Assembly: GCF_900107925.1 (NCBI RefSeq)
Contig: NZ_FNUJ01000015.1
Coordinates: 62,001 to 126,000, forward strand
DNA: 64,000 bases
Reading direction: 5' to 3'
Origin: Amycolatopsis pretoriensis
GTDB lineage: Bacteria; Actinomycetota; Actinomycetes; Mycobacteriales; Pseudonocardiaceae
Shown here piece by piece: positions 15,041 through 23,743 of the stretch. Position 1 is the stretch's first letter, and each line of letters starts with the position of its first letter. The notes under the pieces were generated by a model. That model made no database searches. It was not told the DNA's origin and worked only from the letters and a program-made list of their open reading frames with translations. A program made the position numbers and the translations under genes.

Positions 15041-16635
15041 CTACCTTGAGGTCCACAGTGGACACGCGGGCCGCCGAGTTCGGCGCGAACCGCGAGGCGA
15101 TGCTGGAGAAGCTCGCCGAGATCGACACCGAGCAGGCCAAGGCCGTCGCCGGTGGCGGCGAGAAGTACGTCGAACGCCACCGCAAGCGCGGCAAGCTCCT
15201 GGCTCGCGAACGCGTCGAGCTGCTGCTCGACCAGGACTCGCCGTTCCTGGAGCTGTCGCCGCTGGCCGCGTGGGGCACCGACTACCGCGTCGGCGCGAGC
15301 CTGGTGACGGGCATCGGCGTCGTCGAAGGCGTCGAGTGCCTGATCTCGGCCAGCGACCCGACGGTCAAGGGCGGCGCCAGCAACCCGTGGACGACCAAGA
15401 AGTCCTTCCGGGCGGCGGACATCGCCGCGCAGAACCGGCTGCCGTCGATCAACCTCGTCGAGTCCGGTGGCGCGGACCTGCCGACGCAGAAGGAGATCTT
15501 CATCCCCGGCGGCCGGATCTTCCGCGACATCACGCGGGCTTCGGCCGCGGGCTGCCCGACGGTCGCGCTGGTCTTCGGCAACTCCACCGCCGGCGGGGCG
15601 TACCTGCCGGGCATGTCGGACTACGTCGTCATGGTCAAGGAACGCGCGAAGGTGTTCCTCGGCGGGCCACCGCTGGTCAAGATGGCGACCGGTGAGGAGT
15701 CCGACGACGAGTCGCTCGGCGGCGCCGAGATGCACGCGCGCACGTCCGGCTTGGCGGACTACCTCGCCGTCGACGAGGCCGACGCGATCCGCCTGGGCCG
15801 CAACATCATCAAGCGGCTCAACTGGACCAAGCAGGGCCCGACGCCGAAGCCGGACTATGCCGAGCCGTTGTACGACACCGAAGACCTGCTCGGGATCGTG
15901 CCGACCGATCTCAAGGTTCCGTTCGACCCGCGCGAGGTCATCGCCCGCGTCGTCGACGGCTCCGACTTCGACGAGTTCAAGCCGCTCTACGGCTCTTCGC
16001 TGGTCACGGGCTGGGCGAGCATCCACGGCTATCCCGTCGGTGTCCTGGCCAACGCGCAGGGTGTGCTGTTCGGCGAGGAGTCGCAGAAGGCCGCGCAGTT
16101 CATCCAGCTGGCCAACCAGATCCACACCCCGCTGGTGTTCCTGCACAACACGACCGGCTACATGGTCGGCAAGGAGTACGAGCAGAGCGGCATCATCAAG
16201 CACGGCGCGATGATGATCAACGCCGTGTCGAACTCGAAGGTGCCGCACCTGTCCGTCCTCATGGGAGCGTCCTACGGCGCCGGGCACTACGGCATGTGCG
16301 GTCGCGCCTACGATCCCCGCTTCCTGTTCGCGTGGCCGAGCGCGAAGTCCGCGGTGATGGGCCCGGCGCAGCTGGCCGGCGTGCTGTCCATCGTGGCCCG
16401 CGCGGCGGCCGAAAGCCGTGGCCAGGATTACAACGAGGAACACGACAAGGCCATGCGCGCCATGGTGGAGGGCCAGATCGAAGCCGAGTCGATGCCGATG
16501 TTCCTCTCCGGCATGCTCTACGACGACGGCATCATCGACCCGCGCGACACCCGCACCGTGCTGGGGCTGAGCCTGTCCGCGATCCACAATGGACCAGTGA
16601 AGGGCGCCGAGGGCTTCGGCGTCTTCCGGATGTGA
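15037..16635 (+). CDS. acyl-CoA carboxylase carboxyltransferase (beta) subunit
   Basis: A 532-aa biotin-dependent carboxyltransferase. Both crotonase-like halves are present: 'RGKLLARERVELLLD', 'ASDPTVKGGASNPWTTKK', 'GNSTAGGAYLPGMSDY' and, in the C-terminal half, 'FLHNTTGYMVGKEYEQ' and 'GASYGAGHYGMCGRAYDP'. This pattern is that of methylcrotonyl-CoA or geranyl-CoA carboxylase beta subunits (AccD1/AtuC) rather than propionyl-CoA carboxylase. GTG start overlapping the dehydrogenase stop. It works with the biotin-carrying subunit encoded next. Confidence 0.94.
   Translation: MTTLRSTVDTRAAEFGANREAMLEKLAEIDTEQAKAVAGGGEKYVERHRKRGKLLARERVELLLDQDSPFLELSPLAAWGTDYRVGASLVTGIGVVEGVECLISASDPTVKGGASNPWTTKKSFRAADIAAQNRLPSINLVESGGADLPTQKEIFIPGGRIFRDITRASAAGCPTVALVFGNSTAGGAYLPGMSDYVVMVKERAKVFLGGPPLVKMATGEESDDESLGGAEMHARTSGLADYLAVDEADAIRLGRNIIKRLNWTKQGPTPKPDYAEPLYDTEDLLGIVPTDLKVPFDPREVIARVVDGSDFDEFKPLYGSSLVTGWASIHGYPVGVLANAQGVLFGEESQKAAQFIQLANQIHTPLVFLHNTTGYMVGKEYEQSGIIKHGAMMINAVSNSKVPHLSVLMGASYGAGHYGMCGRAYDPRFLFAWPSAKSAVMGPAQLAGVLSIVARAAAESRGQDYNEEHDKAMRAMVEGQIEAESMPMFLSGMLYDDGIIDPRDTRTVLGLSLSAIHNGPVKGAEGFGVFRM
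15051..15063. repeat. GTCCA-N3-TGGAC palindrome, copy 3
   Basis: Exact copy with centre CAG close to the carboxyltransferase start; encodes Ser-Thr-Val-Asp with the rare Thr codon ACA. Confidence 0.7.
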
Positions 16636-16642
16636 GTGAGCG

Positions 16643-18592
16643 ATGATCCAGAACCTGCTGGTCGCCAACCGTGGCGAGATCGCCCGCCGCGTCTTCTCGA
16701 GCTGCCGTGACGCCGGGATCGGCACCGTGGCGGTGTTCTCCGACGCCGATGCCGCCGCACCCCATGCGTCGGAAGCCGACGCGGCCGTCCGGCTGCCCGG
16801 CAACGCGCCGTCCGAGACGTACCTGCGCGCCGAACTGCTGGTCAAGGCCGCCGTCGAGACCGGCGCCGACGCCGTCCACCCCGGCTACGGCTTCCTGTCC
16901 GAGAACGCGGCTTTCGCCCGGGCCGTGCTCGACGCCGGGCTGACCTGGGTCGGGCCGCCGCCGGAGGCCATCGAGACCATGGGCTCCAAAGTGGAGTCCA
17001 AGCGGCTGATGGCCGCCGCCGGGGTGCCCGTGCTGTCCGAATTGGACCCGTCGTCAGTGACCGAAGACGACCTTCCGTTGCTGGTCAAGGCTTCCGCCGG
17101 TGGAGGCGGGCGTGGGATGCGCGTGGTCCGCTCACTCGACGAACTGGCCGAAGCGGTGGAAGGTGCCAGTGCGGAAGCCGGGTCCGCGTTCGGCGACCCG
17201 ACCGTCTTCTGCGAGCGGTACCTGGAGACCGGACGCCACATCGAGGTCCAGGTGCTCGCCGACTCCCACGGCACGGTGTGGGCGGTGGGGGAGCGGGAGT
17301 GCTCCATCCAGCGACGGCACCAGAAAGTCGTCGAGGAAGCACCCTCGCCATTGGTCGACGCCGCCATGCGCGAGGAGCTGTTCGACGCCGCGCGCAAGGC
17401 AGCCAAGGCCATCGACTACGTCGGCGCGGGCACGGTCGAGTTCCTCGCCGGGCCCGACGGCCGGTTCTACTTCCTCGAGATGAACACGCGGCTGCAGGTC
17501 GAGCACCCCGTCACCGAGAACGTCACCGGCCTCGACCTCGTGGCGCTGCAACTGCGCGTCGCCGAGGGCGAGCGGCTCCCGGCCGACCCGCCGCCGACCG
17601 TCGGGCACTCCATCGAGGTCCGGCTCTACGCCGAAGACCCGGCGGCCGGCTGGCAGCCGCAGAGCGGCACGCTCCACACGTTCGAAGTGCCCGATGTGGA
17701 CCGTGCGTTCACCCACGGCCCCGGGCTCCGGCTCGACTCCGGCTTCGAGACCGGCTCGGTGGTGGGTGTCCACTACGACCCGATGCTCGCCAAGGTCATC
17801 ACCTGGGCGCCGACCCGCGCCGAAGCCGCCCGCCGGCTCGCCAAGGCCCTCGCCGCGACGAAGATCCACGGCGTCGTCACCAACCGCGACCTGCTGGTGA
17901 ACATCCTGCGGCACGAGGCTTTCCTGGCGGGGGAGACCGACACGGCGTTCTTCGACCGCCACGGCCTCGACACCCTCGCCGCGCCGCTGGCCACGCCCGA
18001 CACCGAACGCCTCTCGGCTCTCGCGGCGGCTTTGGCGGACGCGGCGGGTAATCGCGCGTCGGCGACCACGCAAGGCAGGTTGCCCAGCGGCTGGCGCAAC
18101 GTGCGCTCGGCCGGGCAGCGCAAGGTCTTCACCGTGGCCGACCGCGAGTACGAGGTGGTCTACTCGCTGACTCGCGATGGGCTCCGGGCCGAAGGCTTCG
18201 ACGTGGAGCTGGTGTCGAACGAACCCGGCCGGGTCGTGCTGGACGTCGCCGGCGTGCGGCGCGCGTTCGACGTCGCCCGCCACGACGGCGTGTCCTACGT
18301 GGACTCCGCGCTCGGTTCGGTGGCGCTCAAGGCCGAGCCGCGGTTCGCCGACCCGGACGCGGCTCTCGCGGCGGGATCGCTGGTCGCCCCGATGCCGGGC
18401 ACCGTCGTCCGGCTCGCCGTCCAGGCGGGGGACCCGGTGAAGGCGGGCGACCCGTTGCTGTGGCTCGAAGCGATGAAGATGGAACACCGGATCGCCGCTC
18501 CCGCCGATGGCGTGGTCGTGGAACTGCCGGTGACAGTGGGACAGCAGGTCGAAGTGGGCACGATCCTCGCGGTGGTGGGAGAAGCAGAATGA
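16643..18592 (+). CDS. acyl-CoA carboxylase biotin-containing (alpha) subunit
   Basis: A 649-aa fusion of biotin carboxylase (residues 1-445: 'LLVANRGEIARRV', ATP loop 'KASAGGGGRGMR', 'FLEMNTRLQVEHPVTE') and a C-terminal biotin carrier with the biotinyl Lys in 'EAMKMEH'. It is the partner of the carboxyltransferase, as in methylcrotonyl-CoA or geranyl-CoA carboxylase (AccA1/AtuF). It starts 7 bp after the beta-subunit stop and overlaps the following dehydrogenase by ATGA. Confidence 0.95.
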   Translation: MIQNLLVANRGEIARRVFSSCRDAGIGTVAVFSDADAAAPHASEADAAVRLPGNAPSETYLRAELLVKAAVETGADAVHPGYGFLSENAAFARAVLDAGLTWVGPPPEAIETMGSKVESKRLMAAAGVPVLSELDPSSVTEDDLPLLVKASAGGGGRGMRVVRSLDELAEAVEGASAEAGSAFGDPTVFCERYLETGRHIEVQVLADSHGTVWAVGERECSIQRRHQKVVEEAPSPLVDAAMREELFDAARKAAKAIDYVGAGTVEFLAGPDGRFYFLEMNTRLQVEHPVTENVTGLDLVALQLRVAEGERLPADPPPTVGHSIEVRLYAEDPAAGWQPQSGTLHTFEVPDVDRAFTHGPGLRLDSGFETGSVVGVHYDPMLAKVITWAPTRAEAARRLAKALAATKIHGVVTNRDLLVNILRHEAFLAGETDTAFFDRHGLDTLAAPLATPDTERLSALAAALADAAGNRASATTQGRLPSGWRNVRSAGQRKVFTVADREYEVVYSLTRDGLRAEGFDVELVSNEPGRVVLDVAGVRRAFDVARHDGVSYVDSALGSVALKAEPRFADPDAALAAGSLVAPMPGTVVRLAVQAGDPVKAGDPLLWLEAMKMEHRIAAPADGVVVELPVTVGQQVEVGTILAVVGEAE

Positions 18593-19755
18593 ACGCCATG
18601 AACTTCATCGAGCCGGAGGAGCGGATCGCGCTTCGCAAGGCCGTCGCCGAGCTCGGCGCCAAGTACGGGCACGAGTACTACGCCAAGAAGGCCCGCGCCG
18701 ACGAGAAGACGCACGAACTGTGGGACGAGGCCGGGCGTCTCGGCTACCTCGGCGTCAACATCCCCGAGGAGTACGGCGGCGGGGGAGCGGGCATCGCCGA
18801 CCTCGCCGCGGTCCTCGAAGAACTCGCCGCCGTGGGCTCGCCGCTGCTGCTCATGGTCGTCTCGCCGGCCATCTGCGGCACCGTGATCTCCCGCTTCGGC
18901 ACCGACGAGCAGAAGAAGCAGTGGCTGCCCGGCATCGCCGACGGCAGCAAGCGGATGGTCTTCGCGATCACCGAGCCGGACGCCGGGTCGAACTCGCACA
19001 AGATCACCACCACCGCCAAGCGCGACGGCGACGGCTGGGTCCTCAGTGGACGCAAGGTCTACATCTCCGGCGTTGACGAGGCCGACGCGGTGCTCGTCGT
19101 CGGCCGCATGGAGGACTCCAAGACCGGCCGGCTCAAGCCCGCGCTGTTCATCCTGCCGACCGGCACCGAGGGCTTCGAGTACACGAAGATCCCGATGGAC
19201 ATCATCGCGCCGGAGAACCAGTTCTCGCTGTTCCTCGACGACGTCAAGCTCCCCGCCGAGGCACTGGTCGGCGAGGAGGACGCGGCCATCGCGCAGCTGT
19301 TCGCCGGCCTCAACCCGGAGCGCATCATGGGCGCGTCGTTCTCCCTCGGCATCGCCCGGTACGCGCTTTCCAAGGCCGTCTCCTACGCCAACCAGCGCCA
19401 GGTCTGGGGCACTCCGATCGGCGCCCACCAGGGCCTCGCGCACCCGCTCTCCGAAATCAAGATCGAGCTGGAGCTGGCGAAGCTGATGACGCAGAAGGCG
19501 GCGTCGCTCTACGACTCCGGCGACGACTTCGGCGCGGGGGAGTCGGCCAACATGGCCAAGTACGCCGCCGCCGAGGTCGCCATCCGCGCGACCGACCAGG
19601 CCGTGCAGACCCACGGCGGCAACGGCCTCGCCACCGAGTACGGCCTCGGCACGCTGGTCACGGCGGTACGGCTCGGCCGGATCGCCCCGGTCAGCCGCGA
19701 GATGGTGCTCAACTTCGTCGGCCAGCACAGCCTCGGCCTGCCCAAGTCCTACTAG
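18589..19755 (+). CDS. second acyl-CoA dehydrogenase, citronellyl-CoA-dehydrogenase-like
   Basis: A 388-aa ACAD with 'ITEPDAGSNSHKITTTAK', 'RKVYISGVDEADAVLVVGR' and 'QTHGGNGLATEYGLGTLV'. It again lacks the C-terminal YEG catalytic motif ('IAPVSREM') and has Glu in 'NPERIMGAS'. It is distinct from the first dehydrogenase, so the operon has two oxidation steps or two substrate ranges, as in Atu clusters. ATG 18589 overlaps the alpha-subunit stop; a second ATG lies at 18598. Confidence 0.9.
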   Translation: MNAMNFIEPEERIALRKAVAELGAKYGHEYYAKKARADEKTHELWDEAGRLGYLGVNIPEEYGGGGAGIADLAAVLEELAAVGSPLLLMVVSPAICGTVISRFGTDEQKKQWLPGIADGSKRMVFAITEPDAGSNSHKITTTAKRDGDGWVLSGRKVYISGVDEADAVLVVGRMEDSKTGRLKPALFILPTGTEGFEYTKIPMDIIAPENQFSLFLDDVKLPAEALVGEEDAAIAQLFAGLNPERIMGASFSLGIARYALSKAVSYANQRQVWGTPIGAHQGLAHPLSEIKIELELAKLMTQKAASLYDSGDDFGAGESANMAKYAAAEVAIRATDQAVQTHGGNGLATEYGLGTLVTAVRLGRIAPVSREMVLNFVGQHSLGLPKSY

Positions 19756-19765
19756 GAGAGTCGTT

Positions 19766-20602
19766 ATGTCTACATTGGACGGCAAGACGATCCTCATGTC
19801 CGGCGGCAGCCGCGGCATCGGCGAAGCGATCGCGCTCCGGGCCGCGAAAGACGGCGCGAACATCGCGCTGCTGGCCAAGACGGCCGAGCCGCACCCGAAG
19901 CTGCCCGGCACGATCTACACGGCCGCCGAAGCCATCGAGAAGGCGGGCGGGCACGCGCTGCCGATCCTCGGCGACGTCCGCGACGACGACGGGGTCGCCG
20001 CCGCGGTGGCGAAGACGGCCGAGCAGTTCGGCGGCATCGACATCGTCGTCAACAACGCCAGCGCGATCGACCTCACGCCGACCGAGCAGGTCAGCATGAA
20101 GCGCTACGACCTGATGCAGGACATCAACGCGCGCGGCACGTTCCTGCTGTCCAAACTGGCCCTCCCGCACCTGAAGAACGCCGCGAACGCCCACATCCTG
20201 ACGCTGTCGCCGCCGATCAGTCTCGACGAGAAGTGGTTCACCGCCGGACACCTCGCCTACAGCATCGCGAAGTACTCGATGAGCCTGGTGACCGTCGGGC
20301 TCGCCGCCGAACTGAAGAAGGACGGCATCGCGGCGAACTCGCTGTGGCCGCGCACCACGATCGACACCGCGGCGATCCGCAACGTCGTCGGCGCGGAGCT
20401 GGCGTCGCGCAGCCGGACGCCGGAGATCATGGCCGACGCCGCGTACGCGATCCTGACCAAGCCGAGCCGGGAGGTCACCGGGAACTTCTTCCTCGACGAC
20501 GAGGTGCTGCGGGCCGAGGGCGTCACCGACTTCGCGAAGTACCGCGTCGGCGACACCGCGGAGGAAGACCTGCAGCTCGACTTCTGGGTCGAACCGGCTT
20601 GA
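19766..20602 (+). CDS. short-chain dehydrogenase, HSDL2/AtuB-like
   Basis: A 278-aa SDR. The NAD(P) motif is 'SGGSRGIGEAIALR', with the insertion 'KTAEPHPKLPGTIYTAAEAI' typical of the HSDL2-like group that includes AtuB. Catalytic residues are in 'SPPISLD' and 'HLAYSIAKYSMS' (YxxxK). Likely oxidises or reduces an alcohol or hydroxyacyl intermediate. AGGAG precedes the ATG. Its stop overlaps the TetR start. Confidence 0.9.
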   Translation: MSTLDGKTILMSGGSRGIGEAIALRAAKDGANIALLAKTAEPHPKLPGTIYTAAEAIEKAGGHALPILGDVRDDDGVAAAVAKTAEQFGGIDIVVNNASAIDLTPTEQVSMKRYDLMQDINARGTFLLSKLALPHLKNAANAHILTLSPPISLDEKWFTAGHLAYSIAKYSMSLVTVGLAAELKKDGIAANSLWPRTTIDTAAIRNVVGAELASRSRTPEIMADAAYAILTKPSREVTGNFFLDDEVLRAEGVTDFAKYRVGDTAEEDLQLDFWVEPA

Positions 20603-21195
20603 CCGGCGTCCGCGAACCCCAGCAGGAACGCAGCCGCACCACGCGGCGGCGGTTGATCGAGGCCGCGCTCGACGGGTTCGGCGAGCGCGGCTGGCACGGC
20701 GTCACCGTGGCCGGGATCGCCGAACGCGCCGGCGTCTCGCGCGGCGCGGCCCAGCACCACTTCCCGACGCGCGAGGACCTCGTCGTGGCGGCGGTCGACC
20801 TGCTCGGCCAGGCCCAGATCGACGAGCTGCGAGCGCAGGCCGCGGACCTGCCGAGCGGGCCGTCGCGCACCGAGCACGTGGTCGAGATGGTGCTGAACCT
20901 CTACACCGGGCCGTTGTTCCGCGCGGCCCTGCAGCTGTGGGCGGTCGCGGCGACCGACGAGGCCCTGCGGGACGTGCTGGTGCCCCTGGAAGCGCGGGTC
21001 GGCCGCGAGGCGCACCGGGTGGCGGTGGAGCTGCTCGGCGTCGACGAGTCCCGGCCCGGGGTGCGCGAACTGGTCCAGGCCACCCTCGACCTCGGTCGCG
21101 GGCTGGGCCTGGCGAACCTGCTCACGGACGACGCGCGCCGCCGGAAGCAGATCGTGCGGGAGTGGGCGCGGACGCTGGAGCTGCGGCTCGGGTGA
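20599..21195 (+). CDS. TetR-family regulator of the Atu-like operon
   Basis: A 198-aa regulator: HTH 'VTVAGIAERAGVSRGAAQHH' followed by an all-alpha ligand-binding domain. The TTG start (20599) overlapping the SDR stop (TTGA) is inferred; no clear Shine-Dalgarno is seen and translation may depend on coupling. As the last gene of the operon it is the best candidate to bind the palindrome at 11350-11369 and to sense an acyl-CoA. Its 3' 74 bp overlap the convergent MmyB-like gene. Confidence 0.87.
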   Translation: MTGVREPQQERSRTTRRRLIEAALDGFGERGWHGVTVAGIAERAGVSRGAAQHHFPTREDLVVAAVDLLGQAQIDELRAQAADLPSGPSRTEHVVEMVLNLYTGPLFRAALQLWAVAATDEALRDVLVPLEARVGREAHRVAVELLGVDESRPGVRELVQATLDLGRGLGLANLLTDDARRRKQIVREWARTLELRLG

Positions 21196-21994
21196 GCCGG
21201 TCCAGCGCGGCCTGGCTCCGCTCGTCGGCGGCGCGGTGGATGACCAGCAGCTGGTCCGGGTCCTGGACCGGCCGGAGCGTCTCGAACTGCACGGTGAGGA
21301 CGCCGGCCTCGGGGTGCCGCACGACCTTCTGCCCGCGGCCGTTGACCTTGACGTCCTGTTCGGCCCACAGCCGCGCGAATTCCGCGTTCCCGCCGGTCAG
21401 TTCGTCGATGAGGCCGGACAGCGCCCGGTCGTCCGGGTGCGCGGCCCACGCGGCACGCAGGTGGGCGATCCCCTCCCGCACGACGGTTTCCCGGTCGACG
21501 TAGAACTCGCGCACCAGCGGGTGCATCAGGCACAGCCACATCGCGTTGCGCCGAGCCGGCGGCAGCGTGCCGAAATCCACCAGCAGCCTGGCCATCTCGG
21601 GGTTCCAGGCCAGGACGTCGTAGCGGTGGTTGAGCAGCATGGCCGGCAGCGGCGACAGGTCGGTGACGAGCCGCGCCAGCGGCGGCGTTGCGGCGATGGC
21701 GAGTTCACCGTCATCACGCGGGCGCTGCCGGGTCAGGTCGAAGAGGTAGGCGCGTTCGTCGGGAGCCAGCCGCAGCGCCCCGGCCAGCGCTTCGACGACG
21801 TCAACCGAGGGCCGCAACCCGCGGGCCTGTTCCAGCCGGACGACGTAGTCGACGCTGATCCCGGCGAGTTCGGCGACGTCCTCCCGGCGCAGCCCCGGAG
21901 TCCGCCGGCGCGGCGGCAGGCCGAAGTCCCGCGGGTCCAGGCGTTCCCGCCGGGTCCGCAGGAAGGCCGCGAGCTCCGCGGTGGGGGTCGTCAT
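21122..21994 (-). CDS. XRE-type regulator with MmyB-like ligand domain
   Basis: A 290-aa regulator. The N-terminal HTH is 'LRREDVAELAGISVDYVVRL'; the C-terminal MmyB-like PAS-type domain has 'LNHRYDVLAWNPEMARLL' and 'MHPLVREFYVDRETVVREG'. These regulators usually sit divergent from the redox gene they control, here the aldo/keto reductase. The last codons overlap the TetR gene by 74 bp and read Ala/Pro-rich, so the true C-terminus could be poorly conserved. Confidence 0.9.
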   Translation of the reverse strand: MTTPTAELAAFLRTRRERLDPRDFGLPPRRRTPGLRREDVAELAGISVDYVVRLEQARGLRPSVDVVEALAGALRLAPDERAYLFDLTRQRPRDDGELAIAATPPLARLVTDLSPLPAMLLNHRYDVLAWNPEMARLLVDFGTLPPARRNAMWLCLMHPLVREFYVDRETVVREGIAHLRAAWAAHPDDRALSGLIDELTGGNAEFARLWAEQDVKVNGRGQKVVRHPEAGVLTVQFETLRPVQDPDQLLVIHRAADERSQAALDRLTRAAAPASAPTPARSASGGARRP

Positions 21995-22014
21995 GATCGT
22001 TGCAACAGCGAAGG

Positions 22015-22031
22015 TGGGACTGGTGTTCCCA
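22015..22031. promoter_or_regulatory. inverted repeat between the MmyB-like regulator and aldo/keto reductase
   Basis: TGGGA-N7-TCCCA in the 87-bp divergent gap. Its position suits an operator for the adjacent regulator. Confidence 0.35.
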
Positions 22032-22081
22032 GGAAGTCCTTTCCCTTAACGCGGTCTCGCCGCGAGCGGAGACTCACCGCC

Positions 22082-23122
22082 ATGGCATTGACACTGGACA
22101 CCTACCGGCTGCTGGGCCGTTCCGGGCTGCGGGTTTCCCCGCTGGCCCTGGGCACGGCGACGTTCGGCACGGAGTGGGGCTGGGGAGCGGAGAAGGCGGA
22201 AGCCCGCAAGCTGTTCGACACGTACATCGAGCGCGGCGGCAACTTCATCGACACGGCGAACACCTACACCGACGGCAGCGCCGAGCGCCTGCTGGGCGAA
22301 TTCGCGGGTGACCACCGAGAGAGCCTCGTGCTGGCGACGAAGTACACGACATTGCGCCGCCCCGGCGACCCGAACTCATCGGGAGCGCACCGCAAGAGCC
22401 TGGTGGCATCGCTGGACGCGAGCCTGCGCAGGCTGGGCACGGACTACGTGGACGTGCTGTACCTGCACGTGTGGGACTTCACGACCCCGGTGGAGGAGAT
22501 CCTGCGCGGCCTGGACGACCTGGTCGCGAGGGGCAAGGTGCTGTACGTGGCGATCTCGAACGCCCCGGCGTGGGAGATATCGCGCATGCAGGCGATCGCC
22601 GACCTGCGCGGCTGGTCCCCATTGGTGGCACTGCAGGTCGAGTACAACTTGATCAACCGAGCGGCGGAGCGCGACCTGATCCCGATGGCCCGGACGATGG
22701 GGCTGGGGGTGACACCGTATTCACCACTGGCGGGCGGGCTGCTGACGGGCAAGTACCGCTCAGGGGCGTCGAAGGGCGCCCGGGAGAGCTTCAACGCGGC
22801 GCTGGGGATGGTGACGGAGCGAAACCTGGCGATCGCGGACGTGGTGACGGAGATAGCGAAGGAACTGGGACACACACCGGCCCAGGTCGGCTTGGCATGG
22901 CTGCTCCAAAACCCGGCGGTAACGGCCCCGATCATCGGAGCCCGAACCCCCGAGCAACTGGAGGACAACCTGGCGGCACTAAAGGTCGAGTTCACCAGGG
23001 CGCAGCTGAACCGGCTCGAGGAGGCAAGCGCGATAGAGCTGGGCTACCCACACGACGTACTGGCCAGCAACCACATCGGAGCAGTAATGAGGGGCGAACT
23101 GAAGTTCGAGCCCCGCAAGTAG
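22082..23122 (+). CDS. aldo/keto reductase
   Basis: A 346-aa NADPH-dependent oxidoreductase with a TIM barrel. The catalytic tetrad is seen as Asp in 'NFIDTANTYTDG', Tyr just after it, Lys in 'LATKYT' and His in 'YLHVWD'; the cofactor site is in 'SPLAGGLLTGKYR' and 'PIIGARTPEQLEDNL'. The substrate is an unknown aldehyde or ketone. It is probably controlled by the divergent MmyB-like regulator. A large inverted repeat starts 26 bp after the stop codon. Confidence 0.93.
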   Translation: MALTLDTYRLLGRSGLRVSPLALGTATFGTEWGWGAEKAEARKLFDTYIERGGNFIDTANTYTDGSAERLLGEFAGDHRESLVLATKYTTLRRPGDPNSSGAHRKSLVASLDASLRRLGTDYVDVLYLHVWDFTTPVEEILRGLDDLVARGKVLYVAISNAPAWEISRMQAIADLRGWSPLVALQVEYNLINRAAERDLIPMARTMGLGVTPYSPLAGGLLTGKYRSGASKGARESFNAALGMVTERNLAIADVVTEIAKELGHTPAQVGLAWLLQNPAVTAPIIGARTPEQLEDNLAALKVEFTRAQLNRLEEASAIELGYPHDVLASNHIGAVMRGELKFEPRK

Positions 23123-23148
23123 GGGCAACTCGGCACCCCGAGAGAACA

Positions 23149-23294
23149 GCTGGGTGGTCATCCCGTCGCCTGAGGCCGGTAAATCACTTTGAGCCGGGCC
23201 CGCAACCCACTGCCCGAGATGAGGGAACAACGCAGGCTTGCGGGCCCGGCTCAAAGTGATAGGCCTCGTTCAGGCGACGGGATGACCACCCAGC
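23149..23294. repeat. 146-bp nested inverted repeat
   Basis: Two concentric perfect dyads: the outer 25-bp arms at 23149-23173 and 23270-23294, the inner 23-bp arms at 23183-23205 and 23238-23260, separated by symmetric 9-nt unpaired segments and a 32-nt apical loop. RNA or extruded DNA would form a 48-bp hairpin. No reading frame inside looks real. It could be a non-autonomous mobile repeat, a very strong terminator or a processing site. Confidence 0.9.
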
Positions 23295-23349
23295 AACCCA
23301 CCCGCCAGAGCAAGGGGACTGCAAGGGCCATCCCAGAGCCTGCCCGCCC

Positions 23350-23475
23350 GGCGAGGGCATCTTTTAGGAGGGACGGCACAAGGCGAGGGTCTTTTGGACG
23401 GCACAAGGCGAGGGTCTTTTGGACGACATAAGGCAACGGTCTTTTGCACCGCACAAGGCAACGGTCTTTTGCGAC
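23350..23475. repeat. 25-bp tandem repeat array
   Basis: Units with the core AAGGCRASGGTCTTTTG recur at 23380, 23405, 23430 and 23455, with an exact 25-bp period, plus a diverged unit from about 23350. There are no spacers, so it is not a CRISPR array. Reading frames across it only echo the repeat. Confidence 0.88.
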
Positions 23476-23496
23476 CACGCTCAACGTCCGGCACGA

Positions 23497-23581
23497 GCGC
23501 CCCAATGTGGCCTTGGTTGCGTCTCACGCACCGAAGGCCACATTGGGTGCGTCTGACGCACCGAAGGCCACATTGGGGCGC
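23497..23581. repeat. 30-bp direct repeats forming an 18-bp inverted repeat
   Basis: Two 30-bp copies (23521-23550 and 23551-23580) contain ACGCACCGAAGGCCACATTG. GCGCCCCAATGTGGCCTT at 23497-23514 is the exact reverse complement of 23564-23581 and also pairs with the first copy (23534-23547), so alternative hairpins are possible. The rest of 23582-23743 shows no feature beyond the start of the small gene. Confidence 0.85.
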
Positions 23582-23743
23582 ATCCGACCGACCGCTCGCC
23601 GAGACCCCCGAACCGCTCACCGACACCGACCGAGACCCACCGGAACCCTGATCTGCTCCGAAACGTCATAGTGCTACAAGTAACACAATAGTCCCAACGG
23701 GCGAATGACTATACGTAGCAAGACCGCAGAGGAAGGCAGTCCG

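Noticed and set aside
21122..21195. The TetR/MmyB overlap as a frameshift or assembly error
   Set aside because: Both reading frames are intact and convergent overlaps are frequent here (also at 3942, 32444 and 34858).
23350..23475. CRISPR array
   Set aside because: The 25-bp units are contiguous with no variable spacers and there is no cas gene.
23394..23671. Short open frames across the repeats at 23.4-23.7 kb
   Set aside because: They only translate the repeat units, with no ribosome site or codon bias.
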